NCBI RefSeq assembly: GCF_030159855.1
Contig: NZ_BSNG01000001.1
Coordinates: 2,914,001-2,978,000, forward strand
DNA: 64,000 bases
Source: Devosia yakushimensis
GTDB lineage: Bacteria > Pseudomonadota > Alphaproteobacteria > Rhizobiales > Devosiaceae
Reading direction: 5' to 3'
Position numbers and translations under genes: made by a program. A model generated the notes under the pieces. The model searched no databases, was not told the origin of the DNA, and saw only the letters and a list, made by a program, of their open reading frames with translations. Positions 8,386 through 17,131 of the stretch are shown one piece after another. Each line of letters opens with the position of its first letter. Within the stretch, counting starts at the first letter, position 1.

Positions 8386-10011
8386 TTAGTTCAGCTTCAC
8401 CTTGCCGTCGGTCAGGGTGATGAAGGCGTAGCCGTTGGGGCCGAATTCCAGCTTGCCATCCTGCAGAGTGGCGTTGCGGGAGATGGGGTCCAGCGCGGCG
8501 CCTTCGGCGGTGAGCTTGAGTTCGTGGGGCTCGGGCGAGAGGTTGAAGACGCAGAGCATATCGGCGTCGGGACCGGTGCGGCGGAAGGCCAGGATGGGCT
8601 CCTGGGTCTTGAGGAAATCGATATCGCCGTGGCTCAGCACCGGGTGAGTGCGGCGCCAGGCGAGGATGGCGCGGTAGAAGGCCAGCATGGAGTTTTCGTC
8701 GGCGTCCTGGATGGCAACGTTGAGGAGCGATTGGGGTGGCTTAATGGGGAGCCAGGGGGTGCCGGTGGTGAAGCCATTGGGCGCTTCACCCTCGTCCCAG
8801 GGCATGGGCGTGCGGCAGCCGTCGCGGCCCTTGTCTTCGGGCCAGAAGCGAATGCCGCGCGGGTCGGTCAATTCCTCGAAGATGAGGTCGGTTTCGGGCA
8901 GGCCCAGTTCTTCCCCCTGATAGAGGCAAACCGAGCCCTTGAGGCTGAGCATGAGCGCGACGGCCTGGCGGCCGAGATCGGCGGCATCCAGGCTATGGGG
9001 CGCCCAGCGGGTGATGTGGCGGGGCACGTCGTGGTTGGAAAAGCTCCAGCAGGGCCAGCCATCCTTGCTTTCCCGATAGAAGCCTTCGACCCGGCTGCGG
9101 AAGTGTTTTGCGGTGAAATCGGGGCCGAGGAATTCGAAGGAATAGCACATGTGGAGCTTATCGCCGCCGGAGGTGTATTCGGCCATGAGCTCGACGGCGC
9201 GATGGCTGTCGCCGACTTCGCCCACCGAAGTTGTGCCGGGAAACTCGTCGAGCAGGGTGCGGACACGCTTGAGGAAGGCGACGTTTTCCGGCTGGCTTTT
9301 GGAATATTTGTGCTCCTGCATGTCATAGGGATTGACCGCATAGGGCAGATGCTCGTCGCGCTTGTTGGGCGGGTTGGAGCGCAGTTTCTTGTCGTGGAAA
9401 TAGTAATTGACCGTGTCGAGGCGGAAGCCATCGACGCCGCGTTCGAGCCAGAAGCGCATGATATCGAGCACCGCGTCCTGCACTTCTCCGTTGTGGAAGT
9501 TGAGGTCGGGCTGGCTGGCGAGAAAATTGTGCAGGTAATATTGGCCGCGGGTCGGGTTCCATTCCCAGGCGCGGCCGCCGAACACGGCGGGCCAGTTATT
9601 GGGCGGGGAGCCATCGGGGAGCGGGTCGGCCCAGACATACCAATCGGCGCGGGCATTGTCGCGCGAGAGGCGGGATTCGCGGAACCAGGGATGCTGGTCG
9701 GAGGTGTGGCTGACCACCTGGTCCATGATGACCTTGAGGCCAAGGGTGTGGGCGCGCTCGATCAGGCTATCGAAATCCTCCATGGTGCCGAAGAGTGGAT
9801 CGACATCGATGTAATTGGAGACATCGTAGCCCATATCCTCTTGCGGGCTCTGGGTAATGGGCGAAAGCCAGATGCAATCGACGCCGAGGCTGGCGATATG
9901 ATCGAGCCGGCGCAGAATGCCGGGCAGATCGCCGACGCCATCGCCATTCGTGTCCTGGAACGAGCGCGGATAAACCTGGTAGATCACGCCGCCGCGCCAC
10001 CAATCAGCCAT
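8386..10011 (-). CDS. GH13 alpha-glucosidase (oligo-1,6-glucosidase type)
   Basis: A 541-residue intracellular glycoside hydrolase of family 13, full length. The barrel starts WWRGGVIYQVYPRSF. The catalytic residues are all present: nucleophile D199 in GFRLDTVNYY, acid/base E265 in SVGEVGDS, and transition-state D328 in FSNHDVPR. No signal peptide is visible. It releases glucose from short alpha-glucosides such as maltose, isomaltose, sucrose or trehalulose; linkage preference is not readable. The start at 10011 is chosen over an ATG five codons upstream because GAGGAG lies 8 bases before it. No transporter genes lie beside it. Confidence 0.94.
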   Translation of the reverse strand: MADWWRGGVIYQVYPRSFQDTNGDGVGDLPGILRRLDHIASLGVDCIWLSPITQSPQEDMGYDVSNYIDVDPLFGTMEDFDSLIERAHTLGLKVIMDQVVSHTSDQHPWFRESRLSRDNARADWYVWADPLPDGSPPNNWPAVFGGRAWEWNPTRGQYYLHNFLASQPDLNFHNGEVQDAVLDIMRFWLERGVDGFRLDTVNYYFHDKKLRSNPPNKRDEHLPYAVNPYDMQEHKYSKSQPENVAFLKRVRTLLDEFPGTTSVGEVGDSHRAVELMAEYTSGGDKLHMCYSFEFLGPDFTAKHFRSRVEGFYRESKDGWPCWSFSNHDVPRHITRWAPHSLDAADLGRQAVALMLSLKGSVCLYQGEELGLPETDLIFEELTDPRGIRFWPEDKGRDGCRTPMPWDEGEAPNGFTTGTPWLPIKPPQSLLNVAIQDADENSMLAFYRAILAWRRTHPVLSHGDIDFLKTQEPILAFRRTGPDADMLCVFNLSPEPHELKLTAEGAALDPISRNATLQDGKLEFGPNGYAFITLTDGKVKLN

Positions 10012-10127
10012 GGTAAAGCTCCTCATTATTCATCGGGCAAGCTAGATTCCTGGGGCAAGCTAGCCGGTTGCGATGGCCGTGGGAATCGCCCTCAGGTGCA
10101 ATTGGCCAATGCAAGGAAGGCACGACG

Positions 10128-10589
10128 ATGACGGTGACCACCGCACTGCTGATCGACCATGAAGAGGCTTTGGGGCCGCTGGTGGCGCTGTATGAGACGC
10201 AATGGCCGGACTGGTACAATGCGCGCGGCGCTTCGGCGCGGGCCGATCTCAGCGAGCGGTTACAGCGGGAGCGGCTGCCGCTGGGCATTGTGGCCTTGAT
10301 CGATGGAATGGCCGTGGGGACCTGCGCACTGACAGTGACATCGGGCGGGCTGGTGACGGAACGCTCGCCCTGGCTGGGCGGGCTGATGGTCGATCCGGCG
10401 TTCCGGCGGCAGGGTGTTGCCAGGCTATTGCTGGCGCGGGCCCGGCGGGAAGCGCGGCGGCTGGGACATAAAAGGCTTTATGCGCTGACGGCCGACGCCG
10501 TGCGCCTGTTCGCGCGGGCGGGATGGATCGAGACCGATGTGATCCTGATGAGCGGAGAACCACACCGGATTTTCGTGACAAGCACCTAG
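10128..10589 (+). CDS. GNAT family N-acetyltransferase
   Basis: A 153-residue compact GNAT protein. Motif A is LGGLMVDPAFRRQGVARLLL, followed by RREARRLGHKRLYALTADA and a C-terminal strand ending in EPHRIFVTST. The ATG at 10128 follows an AAGGAAGG ribosome-binding site. The frame is open for 20 codons more upstream without a signal. The substrate is unknown. Confidence 0.85.
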   Translation: MTVTTALLIDHEEALGPLVALYETQWPDWYNARGASARADLSERLQRERLPLGIVALIDGMAVGTCALTVTSGGLVTERSPWLGGLMVDPAFRRQGVARLLLARARREARRLGHKRLYALTADAVRLFARAGWIETDVILMSGEPHRIFVTST

Positions 10590-10643
10590 AGCGCATCGCG
10601 ATTCTTGCCCCGAAACCGGTGACCGCTTTCGGGAGATATGCTC
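10589..10643. repeat. Rhizobiales-type imperfect palindrome (family E)
   Basis: An imperfect dyad bounded by GAGCGCATC and GATATGCTC, with a perfect inner CCCGAAA and TTTCGGG pair around ACCGGTGACCGC. This general pattern is widespread as an intergenic element in Rhizobiales. It begins at the stop codon of the GNAT gene and ends before the cupin gene. Confidence 0.6.
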
Positions 10644-10703
10644 CAGGCTGTCGAAACCGGCAGGGCTCGTCCGTCGTCTGATCAGAGATCGAGGAGAGCT
10701 GAC

Positions 10704-11042
10704 ATGATGCATGTATTGCGGGCCGAGGACCGGCCGCCGAGCAAGAGCCGGACGATCCGGTTCGAGGGGGATGCCTATGGCACGGGCATTTCGTTTTTCT
10801 CGGTGGACAATGAACCGGGGCAAGGGCCGGGATTGCATGTGCACCCCTATCCCGAGACGTGGATCGTCAAATCGGGGCGAGCGCGCATCGTGGCGGGGGA
10901 CATGGTGATCGAGGTGGGGCCGAACGATATCGCAGTGGTGCCGGGTGGGGTGCCGCATAAATTCACCAATATCGGACCGGGGCGGCTGGAGATCGTATGC
11001 ATCCATGCCGCTGGGACGATGGTACAGGATGATTTGGAGTGA
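10704..11042 (+). CDS. Cupin-domain protein
   Basis: A 112-residue single-domain cupin. The first cupin motif is GPGLHVHPYPETWIVKSG: the two histidines and glutamate-type position are present. The second motif region is VVPGGVPHKFTNIGPG. The fold normally binds one metal ion. It could be a dioxygenase-like or isomerase-like enzyme, or a small-molecule sensor. GAGGAGAGCTGAC precedes the ATG at 10704. Confidence 0.85.
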   Translation: MMHVLRAEDRPPSKSRTIRFEGDAYGTGISFFSVDNEPGQGPGLHVHPYPETWIVKSGRARIVAGDMVIEVGPNDIAVVPGGVPHKFTNIGPGRLEIVCIHAAGTMVQDDLE

Positions 11043-11110
11043 GGGACTTTTGCACCGGTGCGTGCGGAGAGGTGGATTGCCCGGACGAAGCGCTAAATTG
11101 CAGCAATCGC

Positions 11111-11213
11111 GACGTTTCCCTCGGGCTTGACCCGAGGGGCGACTGGATTGGGCATTGCGGTTCGTGGTTGCGGGGAGTGGCCCTCGGGTCAAGCCCGAGG
11201 GAGGCTATTGTGG
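11111..11213. repeat. REP-like inverted pair, family A copy 3
   Basis: Inverted units: GTTTCCCTCGGGCTTGACCC on the left and GGTCAAGCCCGAGGGAGGCT on the right, with a 40-base centre. It lies between the cupin gene and the convergent dehydrogenase gene. A family B palindrome follows at 11258-11292 (CTCCCAACCTCCCCC, then GAGGGGGAG). Confidence 0.85.
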
Positions 11214-11325
11214 TTGGGATGTTACGATCCTGGGACCTTGCATCCGGGCTCTTAACACCCGCTCCCAACCTCCCCCGCCGAGGGGGAGCGCCGATTGGGC
11301 TCTCGGGCGAAAGTGACTATGGGAG

Positions 11326-12255
11326 CTAAACCACCTGGCTAAGGAGAGGCTCGCCGGCGAAATGGGCGTCGAGATTGGCGACGAGCATGGCGCCCATGGC
11401 GTCGCGGGTTTGGCGGGTGGCGCTGGCGTGGTGGGGGGAGAGGACGACGTTGTCGAGGTCCATCAGTTCGGCGGGGACTTCGGGCTCGCCATCGAAGACG
11501 TCGAGCGCGGCGCCGGCAAGGCCCCCATTGACCAGCAGCTCGACCATGGCGGGCTGATCGACCAGGGTGCCGCGGGCGACATTGACGAGGCGCCCTTCGG
11601 GGCCGAGCGCTTCGAGCACGTCTCGCGAGACGATGCCCTGGGTGGATTTGCCGCCGGGGGCGACGATGACGAGCCAGTCGCTGTCGCGGGCCATATCGAC
11701 CAGATTGTCGTAGTAGATATGGGGCACGGAAGGCTGGCGGCCGCGGCCGTAATAGACCACGCGCATCTTGAGGGCCTGGGCGCGGGCAGCGATTTCCTTA
11801 CCGATGCGACCGAGGCCGAGAATGCCGACCGTCTTGCCGGTGAGTTCGGCGGAGAGGCCGAAATTGTTGCCGGGCCATTTGCCGGCGCGCACGAATTTGT
11901 CGGCGACGACGATGCGGCGGCCCAGCGCGATCATCAGGCCGATGGCCAGTTCGGCCACCGCGTCGTTGAGCACGTCGGGAGTGTTGGTGACGCGGATATT
12001 GGCCGCTTTGGCGGCTTTGGTGTCGATATTGTCGTAGCCGACGCCGAAATTGGCGATGATTTCGAGATTGGGGAGCTGGGTGAGCAGGCCGGCATCGACA
12101 TTGCCGCCGGCGACGGCGCGGATGCGGCTGCCATTGGCCTTGAGCCAGGCGGCGGGATCGGGCTGCTCGTAGAGCTTGTGGACCGTGTAGCGCTGGGCAA
12201 GCGCGGCTTCGCAGGTGTCGAGGAGCTTGCCGGGTTGCAGGATTTCGATGGTCAT
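11326..12255 (-). CDS. D-2-hydroxyacid dehydrogenase (glyoxylate/hydroxypyruvate reductase type)
   Basis: A 309-residue NAD(P)-dependent dehydrogenase. The nucleotide-binding motif is TVGILGLGRIGKEIAARAQA. The catalytic triad is an arginine in VNVARGTLVD, a glutamate in DVFDGEPEVP and a histidine in LSPHHASATR. It reduces 2-keto acids such as glyoxylate or hydroxypyruvate to D-2-hydroxy acids. The ATG at 12255 sits behind GGAGGAGCAATC. Longer starts run into repeat DNA. Confidence 0.92.
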   Translation of the reverse strand: MTIEILQPGKLLDTCEAALAQRYTVHKLYEQPDPAAWLKANGSRIRAVAGGNVDAGLLTQLPNLEIIANFGVGYDNIDTKAAKAANIRVTNTPDVLNDAVAELAIGLMIALGRRIVVADKFVRAGKWPGNNFGLSAELTGKTVGILGLGRIGKEIAARAQALKMRVVYYGRGRQPSVPHIYYDNLVDMARDSDWLVIVAPGGKSTQGIVSRDVLEALGPEGRLVNVARGTLVDQPAMVELLVNGGLAGAALDVFDGEPEVPAELMDLDNVVLSPHHASATRQTRDAMGAMLVANLDAHFAGEPLLSQVV

Positions 12256-12351
12256 GATTGCTCCTCCAGATGATGTTGGGCGACACCATAATGGGCGGAA
12301 CGGGCAGGACAAGCCCTGGTCGGGCTGATCCGTCAGGTGTTTGGCTACCTG

Positions 12352-12440
12352 GTCATTCCGGTGCAGGCCGGAATCCATGCTGTGGGGCATTGATGGCGTG
12401 GTTGGCCTTCAGCATGGATCCCGGCCTGCGCCGGGATGAC
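12352..12440. repeat. Family C inverted repeat with 31-base arms
   Basis: The left arm begins GTCATTCCGGTGCAGGCCGG and ends ATCCATGCTG. The right arm begins CAGCATGGATCCCGGCCTGC and ends GGGATGAC. The arms are imperfect inverted copies around a 27-base centre. It is the same family as the element at 37928-38008. It lies in the 368-base gap between two divergent genes. Confidence 0.75.
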
Positions 12441-12476
12441 ATCGTGGGTAGTGGTGCAGTCGTGCGAGGGCACAAC

Positions 12477-12521
12477 GACCCCCTCCCCAGCCCTCCCCTC
12501 AAGGGGGAGGGAGGGCAAGAG
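12477..12521. repeat. Family B palindromic repeat
   Basis: CCCCTCCCCAGCCCTCCCCT, then CAAGGGGGAGGGAGGGCAAG. It is a close copy of the elements at 20326-20372 and 62551-62593. The remaining DNA up to the ATP-grasp gene shows no recognisable feature. Confidence 0.7.
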
Positions 12522-12623
12522 CACTGAGGCTTGCGATTGTCGATCTGACCGGCTGGACGGCTGCGTACAAATGTGTAGCAATGTGAAGGCGATGGGCTAA
12601 GCCGTAACAGCATGCGGAGCATA

Positions 12624-14045
12624 ATGGCCGAAACTGCGCCGTTCGATGAAATGTACAATGCGGATGGTTCTGTCCGCGAACCTTATCGGGCCCTGAACGC
12701 CTGGCTGGAAGAGCAGCCCGACAAAGCCCTGACATTGATGCAATCGGATGCGGAGGCGATTTTCCGCAAGCTGGGCATTACCTTCGCCGTCTACGGCTCG
12801 GAGGAAGGGACCGAAAAGGTCATCCCGTTCGATGTGATCCCGCGCATTATAGCGGCGCAGGAATGGCGCAAGCTCTCCAAGGGGATCGAGCAGCGCGTCA
12901 AGGCGCTCAATGCCTTTCTCTACGACATCTATCACCGCCAGGAGATTTTGAAGGCCGGGCGGATACCGGAAAAGCTGATCCTGCAGAATGCCGCCTTTGC
13001 CCCCGAAATGATGGGGCTGGAGCCGGCCAAGGGTGTCTATGCCCATATTATCGGGGTCGATATCGTGCGGGTGGGGCCGGACGAATTCTATGTGCTGGAA
13101 GACAATCTGCGCACGCCTTCGGGGGTCAGCTATATGCTGGAAGACCGCGAGGCGATGATGCAGCTGGCGCCCGACTTGTTCCATCGCTGCAAGGTGGCGC
13201 CGGTGGAAACCTATCCGGAAAACCTGCGGCGGACGCTGGAAAGCGTGGCGCCGGGCGGGGCCGGGCAATCGCCCAATATCGCGGTGCTGACGCCGGGCAT
13301 CTATAATTCGGCCTATTTCGAACATTCGTTCCTGGCCGACCAGATGGGCGCCCAGCTCTGCGAGGGGCCGGACCTGTTTGTCGATGGCGGCAAGGTTTAT
13401 ATGCGCACGACGACCGGGCCGGAACGGGTGGATGTGATCTATCGCCGGATCGACGACGATTATCTGGACCCCCTCACCTTCCGGCCCGATTCCATGCTGG
13501 GCGTGCCGGGCCTGTTCAACGCCTATCGGGCGGGCAATGTCACGCTGGTCAATGCGCCGGGAACCGGGATTGCCGATGACAAGGCGGTTTATACCTATGT
13601 GCCTGAGATCATTGAATTCTATCTCGGGGAAAAGGCGCTGCTGAATAATGTGCCGACCTATAATTGCACCGATGAGGAACAGCGCAATTGGGTGCTGGCC
13701 AATATCGCTGATCTCGTGGTCAAGGAAGTGCATGGCTCGGGCGGCTATGGGATGATGGTGGGGCCGACCTCAAGCAAGGCCATGCATGCCGAATTCAGGA
13801 AGAAAATCGAGGCGCGGCCGGACAATTACATCGTGCAACCAACCTTGGCGCTCAGCACCTGCCCCACTTACGTCAATGCCGGGGTGGCGCCGCGGCATGT
13901 CGATTTGCGGCCCTATGTGCTGGTGGGCGACCGGGTGCGGATTACGCCGGGCGGGTTGACGCGGGTGGCGCTGAAAAAGGGCTCATTGGTGGTCAATTCG
14001 AGCCAGGGCGGGGGGACCAAGGATACGTGGGTGCTGGAAGATTGA
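12624..14045 (+). CDS. Circularly permuted ATP-grasp (type 2) protein
   Basis: A 473-residue protein of the CP_ATPgrasp_2 family (older DUF404/DUF407). Characteristic stretches are FRKLGITFAVYGSEEGTEKV, EDNLRTPSGVSYMLEDREAM, and the C-terminal nucleotide loop HGSGGYGMMVGP. Members are thought to ligate a carboxylate to an amine in a small-peptide or modification pathway; the substrate is undetermined. It is first in a conserved three-gene operon with an alpha-E protein and a transglutaminase-like protein. The ATG at 12624 follows GCGGAG. An ATG four codons earlier lacks a site. Confidence 0.92.
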   Translation: MAETAPFDEMYNADGSVREPYRALNAWLEEQPDKALTLMQSDAEAIFRKLGITFAVYGSEEGTEKVIPFDVIPRIIAAQEWRKLSKGIEQRVKALNAFLYDIYHRQEILKAGRIPEKLILQNAAFAPEMMGLEPAKGVYAHIIGVDIVRVGPDEFYVLEDNLRTPSGVSYMLEDREAMMQLAPDLFHRCKVAPVETYPENLRRTLESVAPGGAGQSPNIAVLTPGIYNSAYFEHSFLADQMGAQLCEGPDLFVDGGKVYMRTTTGPERVDVIYRRIDDDYLDPLTFRPDSMLGVPGLFNAYRAGNVTLVNAPGTGIADDKAVYTYVPEIIEFYLGEKALLNNVPTYNCTDEEQRNWVLANIADLVVKEVHGSGGYGMMVGPTSSKAMHAEFRKKIEARPDNYIVQPTLALSTCPTYVNAGVAPRHVDLRPYVLVGDRVRITPGGLTRVALKKGSLVVNSSQGGGTKDTWVLED

Positions 14046-14089
14046 TGATGGTTCCGGCATCCCAACGCGACAAGTTCCGTGCTTCTTCG

Positions 14090-14215
14090 CCTCCCTCCCC
14101 CTTCGAGGGTGGGGGTCCTTCAGTGGCCTACAAAACCACCCCCTCCCCAGCTTTGCTACGGCCCTTCGGGCCTAGCGGCGCTACCCTCCCCGCAAGGGGG
14201 AGGGTGGGCAAGAAC
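14090..14215. repeat. Family B repeats with an inserted hairpin
   Basis: Two C/G-rich palindromes (CCCTCCCCCTTCGAGGGTGG, and CCCTCCCCGCAAGGGGGAGG) flank a different hairpin, TACGGCCCTTCGGGCCTAGC, placed where other copies have only a short loop. It lies within the operon between the ATP-grasp gene and the alpha-E gene. Confidence 0.65.
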
Positions 14216-14244
14216 CGATGGCTCGTACCTTGCGGGGTGCAGTC

Positions 14245-15192
14245 ATGATGCTCGGACGGACGGCACAAAACCTGTTCTGGCTCTCGCGCTATGTGGAGCG
14301 GGCCGAGAATATGGCGCGGTTGCTGGAGGTGGGCTATCGCATGAGCCTCACCAGTCGGCGCGAGGGGGGATCGAGCGAGCATCTGATGTCGATGATGCAG
14401 GCGGCGGAGGTCGATGAGGCTTTTGCGGCAAAGCACAAGACGGCCGATGTCGATACGGTCGCCCATTTCATGATGTTTGACCCGGATAATTCGAGTTCGG
14501 TCTATTCGTGCCTGCAGGCGGCGCGGACCAATGCGCGCTCGGTCCGCACGGCGATCACCACCGATATGTGGGAGAGCATGAACGGGGCGTGGCTCGAATA
14601 TGCCCAGATCAAACCGCGCGATGTGCGGGGAGCAAAGCTGCTGGGCCTGTTGCAATGGGTCAAGCAGCGCAGCCATGAATTTCGCGGGGCATTGTTGGGC
14701 ACGATTTTGCGAGACGATGGCTTTGCGTTTTTGCAGGCCGGCAATTTCGTCGAGCGGGCGGACAATACCGCCCGCATCCTGGACATGAAATATTATGTGC
14801 TGCTGCCGCGGGCGACGCTGGTGGGCGGCGATCTCGATATCCAGCAATGGACGCTGATCCTGCGGGCGGCGTCAGCGCATCGCAGCTATCGCCATGTCTA
14901 TCATGACCGCTACAAGGCGCAGAACATCACCGATTTCCTGATCCTGCGGCCGGAAATGCCACGGTCGCTGAACTTTTGTGCGCGCTTCGTGCAGCAGAAT
15001 CTTGATCTGCTGGCGGATTTCTATGGGCGCAAGCAGGAATGCCAGGAGGCGGCGAGCCAATTGCTGGCCATGGTAGAGGATACCAGCATGGACAAGATTT
15101 TCAGCCATGGGCTGCATGAATTCCTCACCGAATTCATCGCCCGGAACAATCGGGTGACCGACACGCTGTCGGACAGCTATAATTTCTACTGA
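14245..15192 (+). CDS. Alpha-E domain protein (DUF403)
   Basis: A 315-residue, mostly alpha-helical protein. It starts MMLGRTAQNLFWLSRYVERA, the hallmark N-terminus of the alpha-E family. Later family motifs include NFVERADNTARILDMKYYVL near residue 175 and FCARFVQQNLDLLADFYG. The biochemical role is unknown. It always travels with circularly permuted ATP-grasp and transglutaminase-like genes, as here. The start is set at the first ATG before this N-terminus. The ATG 27 bases earlier lies against a repeat. Confidence 0.92.
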   Translation: MMLGRTAQNLFWLSRYVERAENMARLLEVGYRMSLTSRREGGSSEHLMSMMQAAEVDEAFAAKHKTADVDTVAHFMMFDPDNSSSVYSCLQAARTNARSVRTAITTDMWESMNGAWLEYAQIKPRDVRGAKLLGLLQWVKQRSHEFRGALLGTILRDDGFAFLQAGNFVERADNTARILDMKYYVLLPRATLVGGDLDIQQWTLILRAASAHRSYRHVYHDRYKAQNITDFLILRPEMPRSLNFCARFVQQNLDLLADFYGRKQECQEAASQLLAMVEDTSMDKIFSHGLHEFLTEFIARNNRVTDTLSDSYNFY

Positions 15193-15198
15193 GGTCGC

Positions 15199-15999
15199 AT
15201 GCGCATTGCCATTCGCCATCGATTGAGCGTCACGCCGCCGGCCGGCACGGCCAATGCCGTGCTGCAATTGCTGCTGACGCCGCAGGGCGGGCCAACACAG
15301 AATGTGGAGAGCTGGAGCGTGGAAATGGCGGGGATCGGCAATGCCGGCCGCTTTATCGACGCCTATGGCAATGTGGCCCATCTGGTGAACCAGAGCCGGC
15401 CCGAGGGCGAACTGGTGGTGACGGTCAAGGGCGTGATCGAGACCACTGACCGGCATGGCGTGCTGGGGCGGGTTGGGGGCGAGCCGGTGCCGGCGCTCTA
15501 TCGGCGGGTGACGCCGCTGACCAAGGCGCCGGTGACGCTCTATGGCAAATTCCGCAATGCCAAGGAGAGCCGGCTCGATGTATTGCATGCGCTGATGGCG
15601 CGGGTGGGCGAAACGCTGGGCACGAGCGAAACGCCGGCACAGATGCAGGCCGATGGCGGGCAGAGCCAGAGCCAGGGCGAGGCGGGCAAGGCGCTGCCGC
15701 CGGCCAGCGATTACGCGCATAGCTTTGTCGGGGCGGCGCGGGCGCTCGATATTCCGGCGCGCTATGTGACGGGCTATCTGATGGGCGCGGAGGATGGTGT
15801 ATCGGCGTTCCACACCTGGGCCGAAGCCTTTGACGAAGGATTGGGCTGGATCGGGTTCGATGCGAGGCTACAAATGTGCCCCACCGACCGGCATGTGCGG
15901 CTGGCGGCAGGGCTCGACGGGCTCTCGACGCAGCCGCTGCGCGTGGTGCCGGCAGGGGATGGGGCTCGGGACATCGAGGTGAGCGTGGCCGCGGCGTAA
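15199..15999 (+). CDS. Transglutaminase-like protein lacking the catalytic cysteine
   Basis: A 266-residue protein of the bacterial transglutaminase-like family, third gene of the ATP-grasp/alpha-E operon, starting 6 bases after the previous stop. The N-terminal beta domain is residues 1-120. The papain-like core has the His motif FHTWAEAF (H205) and the Asp motif GWIGFDA (D221). Family members usually read C-x-D-(F/Y)-A-H at the nucleophile. Here this is ASDYAHSF, so alanine A169 replaces the cysteine. A Gln/Ser-rich linker (GGQSQSQGEAG) precedes it. It probably binds a substrate or partner and does not catalyse. Confidence 0.88.
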   Translation: MRIAIRHRLSVTPPAGTANAVLQLLLTPQGGPTQNVESWSVEMAGIGNAGRFIDAYGNVAHLVNQSRPEGELVVTVKGVIETTDRHGVLGRVGGEPVPALYRRVTPLTKAPVTLYGKFRNAKESRLDVLHALMARVGETLGTSETPAQMQADGGQSQSQGEAGKALPPASDYAHSFVGAARALDIPARYVTGYLMGAEDGVSAFHTWAEAFDEGLGWIGFDARLQMCPTDRHVRLAAGLDGLSTQPLRVVPAGDGARDIEVSVAAA

Positions 16000-16011
16000 G
16001 TCCCAACGCCG

Positions 16012-16052
16012 CCACCCGGCCCTTCCCTCAAGGGGAGGGAGGACGAGAGCTG
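16012..16052. repeat. Family B palindromic repeat
   Basis: CCCGGCCCTTCCCTCAAGGG, then GAGGGAGGACGAGAG, in the gap between convergent genes. No terminator with a U-tract is visible here. Confidence 0.6.
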
Positions 16053-16078
16053 TGAAATATCGCCCGTCGGCAGCTCGG

Positions 16079-17131
16079 CTAATAATAGCGCTCGAGATGG
16101 CGCGACGCAGCGGCCGCGATCTGGGTGTCGGAGTTTTGGACCAGGGTCTCGAGGCGGGATTGCATGCCGGGGACAGGACCGTGCATTTCGGTCGCCGTCA
16201 TCAATGCCAGATCGACGAAGCCGCCAGCCAGCATGCGGTCGACCATGGCGGGCGAGAGGCTGCAGAGTTCGTGCAGGTAGAACTCGATGTCGTTGCTGGG
16301 CATGTCATCGAATGGCGGCGGCGGGCCCCGGCGGCGCTCCAGTAAATCCATCATCCAGGGGGTCACGGTGCTGGCCCATTCGGCATCGGCCCAATCGCCG
16401 CCGGCATGGGATGAGGACCAGAAGGGTCCGGCAATGCCGGGCCGCGCCAGTTCCTTTGCGCCGATGAGGGCAAAGAGGTCGGAACGACTGGGGGCGGTAT
16501 CGTCCTCGGACCAATTGCCGAGCATGATGGCGGCACACCCGCGTACCCAATTGGAGGGATGATCGAGCAGGGCGATCCAGGCAGCGGCTTGTTCGGGCCA
16601 ATCCGGTGTTGGTGGCGTGAGCAATATCCGTAAGCCGGCGACAAGATCGGGGTCGAGGCCGGAGGGCGGCTGGCGTTCGAGCCTATCGAGCCAGGCCAGC
16701 ACATGCGACAGCTGCTGCTGCGATGGGTTGCGATAGCGCAGATGCCGGATGAAGGAGGGCAGCACGTCGGGATGGCTTTGATTGGCCGTCTCGATCGTAT
16801 CGAGCAGCCATTCCAGCCGCTCAATGTAATGGCCCGGCGGCGGAAGGTCCGGCCGGTCTTCCCAATAGCGTTCCCAAAGTACAGCGGTGGCCAGCCGCTC
16901 GGCAGCATCGTCCCTTATCCAGGGTTCGGCATGGCCGAGCCAGTCGGCTACGGCTGAACAGAAGGCGATCCGCTCGGCTGGCGACAGTTCATGAAGCGGA
17001 GTTTGGCGCAGCTCGAGATAGGCCTGGGGGCTTTCCGGCACTGGAATTGTCTCCTGCTTTCCTGCGTCTTGAAATGGAGGTTCCCGCTTTCGTTCTGCCG
17101 GGAAATGGCTAACCGCCAGCCTGCCCCGCAT
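16079..17131 (-). CDS. Uncharacterised helical-repeat protein
   Basis: A 350-residue soluble protein that I do not recognise. The composition (many short amphipathic helices, WI, WL and PD turns, for example HPSNWVRGCAAIMLGNW) suggests HEAT-like helical repeats used for binding. No catalytic motif or membrane segment is visible. Its start overlaps the upstream kinase gene by 23 bases. The first 35 residues, which are Arg/Lys-rich, may not be translated if a later start is used. It probably belongs to the same transcript as the kinase and the AEC transporter. Confidence 0.6.
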   Translation of the reverse strand: MRGRLAVSHFPAERKREPPFQDAGKQETIPVPESPQAYLELRQTPLHELSPAERIAFCSAVADWLGHAEPWIRDDAAERLATAVLWERYWEDRPDLPPPGHYIERLEWLLDTIETANQSHPDVLPSFIRHLRYRNPSQQQLSHVLAWLDRLERQPPSGLDPDLVAGLRILLTPPTPDWPEQAAAWIALLDHPSNWVRGCAAIMLGNWSEDDTAPSRSDLFALIGAKELARPGIAGPFWSSSHAGGDWADAEWASTVTPWMMDLLERRRGPPPPFDDMPSNDIEFYLHELCSLSPAMVDRMLAGGFVDLALMTATEMHGPVPGMQSRLETLVQNSDTQIAAAASRHLERYY

